A stretch of DNA of 10,119 bases from an uncultured Alphaproteobacteria bacterium. GTDB lineage: Bacteria > Pseudomonadota > Alphaproteobacteria > Rs-D84. Of this stretch, positions 1 through 5,836 are shown piece by piece. A program made the position numbers and the translations under genes. Position 1 is the stretch's first letter. Each line of letters opens with the position of its first letter. The stretch is taken from positions 1 to 10,119 of the forward strand of contig CALDAH010000003.1 of NCBI GenBank assembly GCA_937903135.1, given 5' to 3'. The notes beneath the pieces were generated by a model. The model ran no database searches and was not told the DNA's origin. It worked only from the letters and a program-made list of their open reading frames with translations.

Positions 1-491
1 GGGAATTTATTGATTTGCTGATGGAATATGATAAACAGTTTTTGATCATTGGAAATATGAACTCGGTAATATACAGGCCGTTGCTGTCACAGATAAAAGA
101 AAACAAAATCTGGTTTGGCGTGCGTCGCTGGACCGGCGGAATGAAATTTATCACCAATAATGGCATCCGTGGCGTATCCGCGATATGGTATACAAACATA
201 GCGCATGGAATTATACCACCTGAATTACCATTCAAAAAGCAGGTAGAGATGCCCGCCTATGACAATGCCGATGCGGTAAATGTAAATAAATCCAGCGAAC
301 TGCCCCCTGATTACACCGGCATAGTAGGTGTTCCGATTAGTTTTTTGCAATGGTATAATCCGGACAAATTTGAAATCCTGGGCCTGGCCAATGATTTTAC
401 CTATGACGGCAAACCTTGTTATATAAATGGTGTTGTTGTGTATGTCCGCCTACTTGTCAGACGCAGATTTAAAAACTATCTATTGCCATAG
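1..491 (+). CDS. EcoRI-family adenine-specific DNA methyltransferase, 3' part (5' end outside window)
   Basis: The frame is open from base 3 and starts mid-protein at E-F-I-D-L-L. The same stretch is residue 106 onward of the complete paralogue at 671-1519, so the catalytic NPPF motif lies just left of the window. Shared blocks with that paralogue and with M.EcoRI (from memory) include IGNMNSV, IKENKIWFG, YDNADAVNVN and GVPISFL. Members of this family transfer a methyl group from S-adenosylmethionine to N6 of adenine in duplex DNA, in the cytoplasm. The C-terminal half is shorter than in the paralogue because part of the segment before YDNADA is missing. The two genes also match at DNA level around YDNADA, which points to an old tandem duplication. 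No restriction endonuclease gene follows; the next gene is the paralogue. Family assignment is firm; specificity and activity cannot be judged. Confidence 0.85.
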   Translation, partial: EFIDLLMEYDKQFLIIGNMNSVIYRPLLSQIKENKIWFGVRRWTGGMKFITNNGIRGVSAIWYTNIAHGIIPPELPFKKQVEMPAYDNADAVNVNKSSELPPDYTGIVGVPISFLQWYNPDKFEILGLANDFTYDGKPCYINGVVVYVRLLVRRRFKNYLLP

Positions 492-549
492 GAATAAAAA
501 ATCCGGTGACAGCATATTCTTATTGCAAGCCTTATTATAAAATACAGTA

Positions 550-578
550 TTGATTTTTTCTGTAAAATTTGATATAAT
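550..578 (+). promoter_or_regulatory. Sigma-70 type promoter for the complete methyltransferase gene
   Basis: TTGATT (550-555) and a perfect TATAAT (573-578) are separated by 17 bp, which predicts transcription from about 585. It lies between the two methyltransferase genes and would give the downstream one an 86-nt leader. That leader contains two terminator-like hairpins. Confidence 0.6.
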
Positions 579-595
579 AATTGCAATAAAATAGC

Positions 596-618
596 GTCCC
601 GGAATGGGACATTTTTTT
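596..618 (+). terminator. Terminator-like hairpin 1 between the methyltransferase genes
   Basis: GTCCC (596-600) and GGGAC (606-610) form a 5-bp stem with a GGAAT loop, followed by A and seven T. It could terminate transcription of the upstream methyltransferase. However, it lies downstream of the predicted promoter at 550-578, so it could also attenuate the downstream gene. Confidence 0.55.
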
Positions 619-624
619 ATTTTC

Positions 625-650
625 CCCCGCACATATCGCGGGGATTTTTT
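625..650 (+). terminator. Terminator-like hairpin 2 in the methyltransferase leader
   Basis: CCCCGC (625-630) pairs perfectly with GCGGGG (638-643) around a 7-nt loop and is followed by A and six T. It is only about 10 bp before the Shine-Dalgarno sequence of the next gene. Two hairpin-plus-U-tract units in a row are either tandem terminators or a leader attenuator. Confidence 0.55.
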
Positions 651-670
651 TATTTAATACGGAGAGATTA

Positions 671-1519
671 ATGCCACTATCCAGTAAAAAGCTGCACCGC
701 GCAAGGGCAGCAAAAAATGACGAGTTTTATACTCAATATGATGACGTTAAAAAAGAATGCGACAATTATATGCCGCATTTTTTTAATAAAATAATCTATT
801 GCAACTGTGACACCGCGGACAGCGCATTTGTTAAATACTTTTTGGAACTTAAAACGGCGACCCAAATCCGCGACGTATGGTTTTCCGGTGGCCACGGCGG
901 CGATGACTTTCGCAGCCCGGCATCAATAGAAAAACTAATCGCGGCGGATATTATTGTAACTAATCCACCATTTTCTTTATTTCGGGAATTTATAGATCTG
1001 CTGATTAAATACAACAAAAAATTTTTAGTTATCGGAAACATGAATTCCGTTATGTATGCGCCAATATTCACACGGATAAAAGAAAATAAACTATGGATTG
1101 GAACGCGCGTTTTCGGCGGTAACTTTATGTTTGATGTACCCGATCAGGAATCGCTTGTACCCAACGGGAATTCGATTGTAAATATTAACGGAATAAATAA
1201 AGTAGTTATTCCCGCTACGTGGTTTACAAATCTTGAATACAATCAGCACAAGCCGTTAATATTAACCAAGCAATATTATGGCAATGAATCTAAATACCCC
1301 AAATATGACAATGCCGATGCGATAAATGTAAACTGTAAAACAGCCATTCCATTTGATTACAAAGGCGTTATCGGTGTTCCCATTACATTTTTAGACAGAT
1401 ATGATCCCAGGCACTTCGTTCTTTTGGGACAATCAAAAGAATTTACAACAGATGGCAAAGGCGTTCGTCTGTGCGGGCGGCAGTTATACACAAGATTATT
1501 TATCAGATTAAAGTCATAA
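671..1519 (+). CDS. EcoRI-family adenine-specific DNA methyltransferase, complete
   Basis: 282 residues; ATG with GGAGAG 4 nt upstream. It follows M.EcoRI (recalled, 326 residues) nearly end to end: DEFYTQYDDV near residue 17, IYCNCD at 42-47 (SAM-binding region), GDDFRSPASI at 77-86, the amino-methyltransferase motif IV TNPPFSLF at 97-104 with catalytic N98-P99-P100-F101, IGNMNSV at 121-127, YYGNESKYPKYDNADAINVN ending near 221, and GVPITFL at 235-241. It should methylate adenine N6 in a specific DNA site using S-adenosylmethionine. It is about 40 residues shorter than M.EcoRI, mostly between CNCD and GDDFRS, and the usual CDDP-x-x-S motif reads CDTADS. There is no EcoRI-type endonuclease next door. 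Downstream, 38 nt away, is a PLD-family nuclease gene with its own promoter. Family is certain; activity is likely but unproven because of the shortened SAM region. Confidence 0.93.
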   Translation: MPLSSKKLHRARAAKNDEFYTQYDDVKKECDNYMPHFFNKIIYCNCDTADSAFVKYFLELKTATQIRDVWFSGGHGGDDFRSPASIEKLIAADIIVTNPPFSLFREFIDLLIKYNKKFLVIGNMNSVMYAPIFTRIKENKLWIGTRVFGGNFMFDVPDQESLVPNGNSIVNINGINKVVIPATWFTNLEYNQHKPLILTKQYYGNESKYPKYDNADAINVNCKTAIPFDYKGVIGVPITFLDRYDPRHFVLLGQSKEFTTDGKGVRLCGRQLYTRLFIRLKS

Positions 1520-1523
1520 AAGC

Positions 1524-1551
1524 TTGTCATGGGAATACAATCAAATATAAT
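1524..1551 (+). promoter_or_regulatory. Promoter of the PLD-nuclease gene, probably giving a leaderless mRNA
   Basis: TTGTCA (1524-1529), a 16-bp spacer and a perfect TATAAT (1546-1551). The ATG at 1558 begins 6 nt after the -10 box, so the expected transcription start coincides with the start codon, and no Shine-Dalgarno is present. It begins 4 bp after the methyltransferase stop codon. Confidence 0.6.
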
Positions 1552-1557
1552 AGATAC

Positions 1558-2574
1558 ATGATGAGAAATGTTTTCATAAAATTTATTGCAATATGTGCCT
1601 TATTTATATTTACATTAAAGTGCAATGCGTTTGAGCTTTCTGAGTTGACTCAATATAGTTCCATGGCCCTAAAGATTTTTACCGTCAGCGACTCTATGGA
1701 AATCTCTAAGCGCACGATACAGGGAAATAAGGAGCTGGACCGTGTTCTTGGCCAGAAAGGAGTCGACTTTAAAACAACATATTCATATATTGGGCGTCAA
1801 AACTATGAAGTTAATAGCTTTACTCGTTGGTATTATTTTTTTCCCAAATCTTGGAATGGTCGTGGCAAAGGCGAACTAAAATATGAAGTCAATGATGTAA
1901 TGAAATCTGGGCAGCCCGGGGATACTGTTGTTATCGCAAGAAAATCAGATGATGAAATCTTATTATTAATTGTTAAGCAGGGCAGCGCCGCCGAGCAAGA
2001 ATTATATTCTGTCCTGGGGATGAGTGCCCCTGCTGCGAAACAGACGTCGCTGTGGCGGCGTCTGTGGGGTAAATCGGGAAAGCGTACGGACGATTATGAA
2101 ATAAACACTCGCGCACTGCCAATGCCGGCAATACCGGAAAAATCATGGGTGCGGATATATTTTACCCCCGGCCCCGATTGCGAAAATAACATCGTCGCCA
2201 GTATTAATAACGCCACACATGCGATTGACGTCGCGGTATATTCAATTACAAACGATAAAATCGTAGATGCGCTGCTGCGCGCGCACCGGCGCGGTGTGCG
2301 TGTGCGCGTTATCAGCGATCGGCTGCAGGCGGCCGGTCGGTCATCGCTGATTGCCCGTATTCGCGATGCCGGGATTGCGGTTGTATTAAACAAAAAGCAT
2401 AAAATCATGCATAACAAATTTGCAATATTTGATAAAAAGGATATTGAAACCGGTTCTTATAACTGGACATCATCCGCGACCAAATCAAATGCCGAAAACT
2501 GCATGTTTTTCCCCGAGCAGAATAATGAATTTTCAAACCAGTTTAAATATCTCTGGGAATTTTATCGCGGGTAA
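1558..2574 (+). CDS. Secreted protein with C-terminal phospholipase D/Nuc-type nuclease domain
   Basis: 338 residues from the ATG at 1558; the longer frame back to 1471 overlaps the methyltransferase and would hide the signal peptide. Residues 1-24 form a signal peptide (K/R, hydrophobic core, C-N-A cleavage), so the product should be exported. Residues 196-338 form a single-HKD PLD domain: YFTPGPDCE at 201-209, then H285-N-K287-x4-D292, G299-S300-Y-N302 and NAEN at 311-314. One HKD per chain is typical of Nuc-like endonucleases, which dimerise to build the active site. Residues about 36-150 are a separate domain with a WYYFFPKSW segment (91-99), GELKYEV and GDTVVIAR (121-128). It is reminiscent of the B3-like DNA-recognition domain of EcoRII/BfiI enzymes, but this is pattern resemblance only. 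A Trp/Arg-rich linker (164-180) joins the two. Nuclease is preferred over lipase because of the single HKD and small size. Confidence 0.85.
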   Translation: MMRNVFIKFIAICALFIFTLKCNAFELSELTQYSSMALKIFTVSDSMEISKRTIQGNKELDRVLGQKGVDFKTTYSYIGRQNYEVNSFTRWYYFFPKSWNGRGKGELKYEVNDVMKSGQPGDTVVIARKSDDEILLLIVKQGSAAEQELYSVLGMSAPAAKQTSLWRRLWGKSGKRTDDYEINTRALPMPAIPEKSWVRIYFTPGPDCENNIVASINNATHAIDVAVYSITNDKIVDALLRAHRRGVRVRVISDRLQAAGRSSLIARIRDAGIAVVLNKKHKIMHNKFAIFDKKDIETGSYNWTSSATKSNAENCMFFPEQNNEFSNQFKYLWEFYRG

Positions 2575-2653
2575 TAACATAATATCAAGATGCCACCTGC
2601 CCTATAAATAATATATAGATTTGAATAAAACCAAAATCAGGCGACATAACGTT

Positions 2654-2679
2654 AAAAAAACGCCCCGAACGGGGCGTTT
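2654..2679 (-). terminator. Terminator of the rplU-rpmA operon, probably bidirectional
   Basis: AAACGCCCC (2658-2666) pairs perfectly with GGGGCGTTT (2671-2679) around a GAAC tetraloop. On the - strand it is followed by a run of seven T and begins 3 nt after the rpmA stop. A T-rich stretch on the + side could also serve the convergent PLD-nuclease gene. Confidence 0.9.
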
Positions 2680-2682
2680 GTC

Positions 2683-2952
2683 TTATTTGCCTTCGGCAGT
2701 TTCTGGAACAACAGAAACCGTTTTACGGTCATTGCGTCCCTTTTTGAATTTAACAATACCTGCAATCTTTGCAAATAAAGTATGATCCTTGCCCATGCCG
2801 ACGTTTTCGCCCGGATGTACGGCTGTACCACGCTGACGAATAATGATATTACCCGGGATTACACGCGTACCACCGGATTTTTTCACACCCAGTCTGCGCC
2901 CTTGTGAATCGCGTCCGTTCGCGGATGCCGAACCTGCTTTCTTATGTGCCAT
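2683..2952 (-). CDS. rpmA: 50S ribosomal protein L27 (bL27)
   Basis: 89 residues, the normal length for bacterial L27. It has the diagnostic start MAHKKAGSASANGRDS, then GRRLGVKK, the VIPGNIIIRQRGT segment and HPGENVGMGKDHTLFA. L27 sits at the base of the central protuberance of the 50S subunit, and its N-terminal tail reaches the peptidyl-transferase centre. The N-terminus has no Firmicutes-type cleaved extension. The ATG has a good Shine-Dalgarno (AAGGAG, 7 nt upstream). It follows rplU with a 52-bp gap and is the last gene of the transcript, with a terminator 3 nt after the stop. The rplU-rpmA order is the standard one; obgE, often next in bacteria, is absent here. Confidence 0.99.
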   Translation of the reverse strand: MAHKKAGSASANGRDSQGRRLGVKKSGGTRVIPGNIIIRQRGTAVHPGENVGMGKDHTLFAKIAGIVKFKKGRNDRKTVSVVPETAEGK

Positions 2953-3004
2953 AATTTAGCTCCTTATGTAATTTCTGATTTCTGATTTTTTACGTAACCA
3001 GAAA

Positions 3005-3304
3005 TTAACCCTTTATATCTGTTATTTTTAAAACAGTAATATACTGACGATGTCCCTTTGTACGACGATAGTTTTGACGACGTTTTTTCTTAAACACCAA
3101 AACTTTATCAGCACGTTTCTGTTCAACAACCTCGGCAATAACCTTTGCGCCGCTGATATACGGCATGCCAACTTTATCACCAATCATTAAAACCTGGTCA
3201 AATTCTACCTTACCGTCGGCATTTAGTTTTTCAACCTTAATAACATCACCGCTTTGAACGCGATACTGTTTACCACCGGTTTGAAAGATTGCAAAATTGC
3301 TCAT
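3005..3304 (-). CDS. rplU: 50S ribosomal protein L21 (bL21)
   Basis: 99 residues, normal for the conserved core of L21 and without the long C-terminal extension seen in many alphaproteobacteria. Recognisable blocks are FAIFQTGGKQYRVQ at the N-terminus, VLMIGD in the middle, and the signature KKKRRQNYRRTKGHRQ followed by the terminal LKITDI. L21 binds 23S rRNA in the 50S subunit. It is co-transcribed with rpmA from a promoter at 3378-3405. The sequence before the ATG (AGAGAAAGAAT) is only a weak Shine-Dalgarno. The 5' leader of about 67 nt starts with a short perfect hairpin, a possible site for autoregulation, though this is not shown. Confidence 0.98.
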   Translation of the reverse strand: MSNFAIFQTGGKQYRVQSGDVIKVEKLNADGKVEFDQVLMIGDKVGMPYISGAKVIAEVVEQKRADKVLVFKKKRRQNYRRTKGHRQYITVLKITDIKG

Positions 3305-3353
3305 ATTCTTTCTCTTTTCGTTTGTTTTGTTTATTTATTTCATCAAAATATAT

Positions 3354-3370
3354 AACTTTGATGCAAAGTT
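3354..3370 (-). promoter_or_regulatory. Hairpin at the 5' end of the rplU leader
   Basis: AACTTTG (3354-3360) and CAAAGTT (3364-3370) form a perfect 7-bp inverted repeat with a 3-nt loop. The predicted rplU transcription start is about 3371, so the mRNA would begin with this stem-loop. It could stabilise the mRNA or bind a regulator; no known leader family is recognised. Confidence 0.4.
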
Positions 3371-3377
3371 TGTGCAA

Positions 3378-3405
3378 ATTGTATCGTTTTTGACCCAAAA
3401 GTCAA
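3378..3405 (-). promoter_or_regulatory. Promoter of rplU-rpmA
   Basis: Read on the - strand: TTGACT (3405-3400), a 16-bp spacer and TACAAT (3383-3378), each one base off consensus. The -35 element is inside an inverted repeat, TTGAC-ccaaaa-GTCAA (3390-3405). The expected start is near 3371, and the resulting leader is about 67 nt. Confidence 0.75.
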
Positions 3406-3463
3406 GTATTTTGTAGAAAACATTCTGCAATTATGTGCAATTTATACCCACCCCGCCCATGAT

Positions 3464-3495
3464 AAAATAAAACCGCCGTGCGGCGGTTTTATTTT
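3464..3495 (-). terminator. Strong hairpin terminator after the 704-residue exported protein gene
   Basis: A perfect 14-bp stem pairs 3464-3477 with 3482-3495, with a GC-rich core CCGCC/GGCGG, a 4-nt loop and A/T-rich outer arms that supply the U tract on both strands. It starts 27 nt after the stop codon at 3523 and separates this gene from the rplU promoter. Confidence 0.9.
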
Positions 3496-3522
3496 AGAGT
3501 TATATGCGTCTGATATTTTATC

Positions 3523-5637
3523 CTATTTCTCGGTGGATTTTTTCCATCCACGAATCTCTTCTACGAATGAATCTTTCAGACATTGTTCGCGCATAGCGGC
3601 AGAATTACAATTCGTTGCGTCGGCCGCGCACTCCATCGGTTCTGCGCCTGTGCCGTTTAAGATATCGTTTAATGTCACGATATTGCGGCATGTATTTTTG
3701 GTATAATCCTGACTGTTATTGCACGCCATGCTATCGGTTTTATCAATAACCGCACGGAACTGGGCATTGGACGGATTACAGATCATCGTTTCATAGCAAT
3801 TCGGAACATTTGCGATCTGGGCACAATATGTTCTAATGCGGGACGTAGACCAGTCAGCATGCGCCGTTTCCTGGGTGGTATAGCAGTCCAGAATCTCGCT
3901 TAAGCATTCGTTAAAGCTAGATCCGGCAGCCGTCGCCGCGGCAAGGATGCTGGCACTTTCTTCTTTTGCGAATTCCAGTCGTTTTTGCTGCAACGCCTGC
4001 TGGGCGGCAACTTTCTGATAGCCGATATTCTGGGCGGTTTTACGCAATTGTTCACCGTATGCATCACAGTCTGCGTTCGCGTCCAGCGCATATTTTTGCA
4101 AAATACTGCGACGCGCATCCGCGACCGGACCACGCAACGACGAATACGGATCACCGGATGCTGATGTATAGCCAAAACACGTTGCAGAATTTGATGCCGA
4201 ATAACCACTATTTGGCGTTACAAAGTTCAACTCGTACGTGCCGCTGTTATTTACAGTTATCATAGAGTTATAGTTATACGGACACTGTGATGCACCGTTG
4301 CCACATTTACGTCCGGACGACGGCGGTGTTCCACAGGCCTCGTATATACCGTTAAAGCATGAATCCAATACGCGGTTGCAAACATTGTTGTGTGCGTATT
4401 CAAATAATTCATAGCCCCATGTTTCGGCCAATGAATCCTTTAACGTATCCGAGCTTGCCAGGGCACCTGATATTCCGGCCATACCGCTTACTACGTTTGA
4501 CAGATTTTCAAACGCATTGGTCAGATTATCATTATCGCTGGATATAATCGTCAGTGTCTGTTCCTTCGCGTCGGCCCATGACTGCAGGGATGCCAAAATA
4601 TCACTGCTTGACCCGTCAATGTTTTTAATATCAAATCCAAATCTATTCCCGGATTCAGAACAGTACGCAGGCTGGGCACATGTATCCAGTTTTGTGCCAT
4701 TTGTTCCGTAAATACCGTGATCGTTACACCATTTTATCGCCTGGTTTGATCCCTGACCGTATTGATTTGTAACCTCCTGCCAGGATACGCAGTTCATAAC
4801 CTTTTCAGCATCGGTTAATTGGAAAGCATAGCTAACGTCTTTTCCCTTATTTGCGATTAGCAGTGCCAGCTCGCCCGATACTTTTATTAATTCTTCGTTC
4901 GCGGTTTCAAGTGCGGTTTCAGCCTCGGCAAATCCGCGGACACGACCGGCACATGCGCAGCGACGCTGTGCGGTATTACGTGCGGTACAGATTTCATCCA
5001 TACATGCATAATACGATTCCATACAGTTATTATATGCATCGGCTGATATTAAACCGGTTGATGAATCAATAATATTTGAATAGTTACCGGTATATAATTT
5101 ATTCGACAGGTATGTATATGTATTTGATGTTGCCGCTTTGCTGCCGCGGATTGCACTGCCGGTAAGTGATATACGCGCTGGCGTTGTCGCAGAACGGCTG
5201 CGAACCGCGCGGTTATTTGTCGCGGCGGCGGTTGTGCGCGTTGCAACATTACGTGCGGCCGTACCACGCGTTGCAGCCGCGGCCGTTGCGCGATTAGCAC
5301 TTGCATTTGACGCAGATGTTGTTGCACGGGCCGCAACCGCGCGACTGTTGGTCGCCCCCGTCGCACGTGCCGCAGAAGCGTTTGACGCCGCAGTTGCCCG
5401 CGATACGGTTGCCGCGGACGTGGTATTACGTGGACTGGTTCGTGTGGTTGCCCGTGGTGACGTGCCGCCACGTGTGGCCTGTGGGCCGACGGGGGTCGGT
5501 TGATTTATCGGCGCAACCGGGTCAGCAAAAACTGCACGCATTGAAACCAGTGTTGAACAAACAAAGAAAGCACCCGCTAGCAAAAATACAGTTCCGACCG
5601 CATTTTTGCAAAAATCTGCGATATTGTTGCTTTTCAT
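3523..5637 (-). CDS. Large exported protein with Arg/Ala/Thr low-complexity region and Cys-rich body, function unknown
   Basis: 704 residues from the ATG at 5637, which has a good Shine-Dalgarno (AGGAGAG, 5 nt away); an in-frame extension to 5715 lacks one. Residues about 12-38 form a signal sequence (hydrophobic FLLAGAFFVCSTLV, cleavage near A38), so the bulk should be periplasmic or surface-exposed. Residues 52-165 are low-complexity, made almost only of A, T, R, S and N, with Arg about every 6-8 positions and no Asp or Glu, hence strongly basic. The rest is rich in Cys, with C-x6-C at 205/212, 420/427 and 578/585, and many further Cys up to 686, suggesting disulfides. A helical, probably coiled stretch with many Gln/Ala lies near 535-570. 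It is transcribed alone, with its own near-consensus promoter and terminator. I do not recognise the family; an envelope or cell-surface structural role is only a guess. Confidence 0.85.
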   Translation of the reverse strand: MKSNNIADFCKNAVGTVFLLAGAFFVCSTLVSMRAVFADPVAPINQPTPVGPQATRGGTSPRATTRTSPRNTTSAATVSRATAASNASAARATGATNSRAVAARATTSASNASANRATAAAATRGTAARNVATRTTAAATNNRAVRSRSATTPARISLTGSAIRGSKAATSNTYTYLSNKLYTGNYSNIIDSSTGLISADAYNNCMESYYACMDEICTARNTAQRRCACAGRVRGFAEAETALETANEELIKVSGELALLIANKGKDVSYAFQLTDAEKVMNCVSWQEVTNQYGQGSNQAIKWCNDHGIYGTNGTKLDTCAQPAYCSESGNRFGFDIKNIDGSSSDILASLQSWADAKEQTLTIISSDNDNLTNAFENLSNVVSGMAGISGALASSDTLKDSLAETWGYELFEYAHNNVCNRVLDSCFNGIYEACGTPPSSGRKCGNGASQCPYNYNSMITVNNSGTYELNFVTPNSGYSASNSATCFGYTSASGDPYSSLRGPVADARRSILQKYALDANADCDAYGEQLRKTAQNIGYQKVAAQQALQQKRLEFAKEESASILAAATAAGSSFNECLSEILDCYTTQETAHADWSTSRIRTYCAQIANVPNCYETMICNPSNAQFRAVIDKTDSMACNNSQDYTKNTCRNIVTLNDILNGTGAEPMECAADATNCNSAAMREQCLKDSFVEEIRGWKKSTEK

Positions 5638-5652
5638 AAATACTCTCCTGTG

Positions 5653-5669
5653 TTCGGGAAACGCCCGAA
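5653..5669 (-). promoter_or_regulatory. Leader hairpin just upstream of the ribosome binding site of the 704-residue protein gene
   Basis: TTCGGG (5653-5658) and CCCGAA (5664-5669) form a perfect 6-bp stem with a 5-nt loop. It ends 3 nt before the Shine-Dalgarno (5643-5649 on the + coordinates). A second CGGG copy upstream in the mRNA could compete for the same arm, so a translational switch is conceivable. Role unproven. Confidence 0.35.
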
Positions 5670-5723
5670 AACCCGATGTTTTATAGCAACGCCACCATGA
5701 TGGCATGCCATGCATTTATGATA

Positions 5724-5752
5724 ATTATAACATTTTTTGCGCGCCCTGTAAA
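5724..5752 (-). promoter_or_regulatory. Promoter of the 704-residue exported protein gene
   Basis: On the - strand: TTTACA (5752-5747), a 17-bp spacer and a perfect TATAAT (5729-5724). The predicted start near 5717 gives a leader of about 80 nt that contains a 12-bp perfect palindrome (5700-5711) and a hairpin next to the ribosome binding site. Confidence 0.75.
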
Positions 5753-5824
5753 TAAGAAAACCAGCGCGCCCCATAGATAAAATGGAACACATTTTTTACT
5801 ATGGCGCATTAAAACTCTTTGGGT

Positions 5825-5830
5825 TATAAT
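5825..5830 (+). promoter_or_regulatory. -10 box of the PagL-type gene, leaderless arrangement
   Basis: A perfect TATAAT lies 6 nt before the ATG at 5837. No Shine-Dalgarno is present between them, so the transcript probably starts at or next to the start codon. No good -35 is seen at the expected position. Confidence 0.5.
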
Positions 5831-5836
5831 ATACGC

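Noticed and set aside
1471..1557. N-terminal extension of the PLD-nuclease frame by 29 codons
   Set aside because: It overlaps the methyltransferase C-terminus, would bury the signal peptide and contains the promoter; no ribosome binding site.
2094..2417. 107-codon - strand frame inside the PLD-nuclease gene
   Set aside because: It is antisense to the conserved HKD domain, has no ribosome binding site and no recognisable motif.
1558..2574. Calling the PLD protein a cytoplasmic BfiI-type restriction enzyme
   Set aside because: The N-terminal signal peptide is clear and the B3-like assignment is only by eye, so a direct restriction-enzyme call is not supported.
5049..5471. 140-codon - strand frame in another phase of the 704-residue gene
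   Set aside because: Arg/Gln/Pro-rich out-of-phase reading of repetitive GC-rich DNA; no start signals.
5138..5503. 121-codon + strand frame rich in Ala, Arg and Val
   Set aside because: It is the antisense shadow of the low-complexity region of the 704-residue gene and has no independent start signals.
5638..5715. 26-codon upstream extension of the 704-residue protein
   Set aside because: The start at 5637 has a strong AGGAGAG and is directly followed by a proper signal sequence; the extension covers the mRNA leader.
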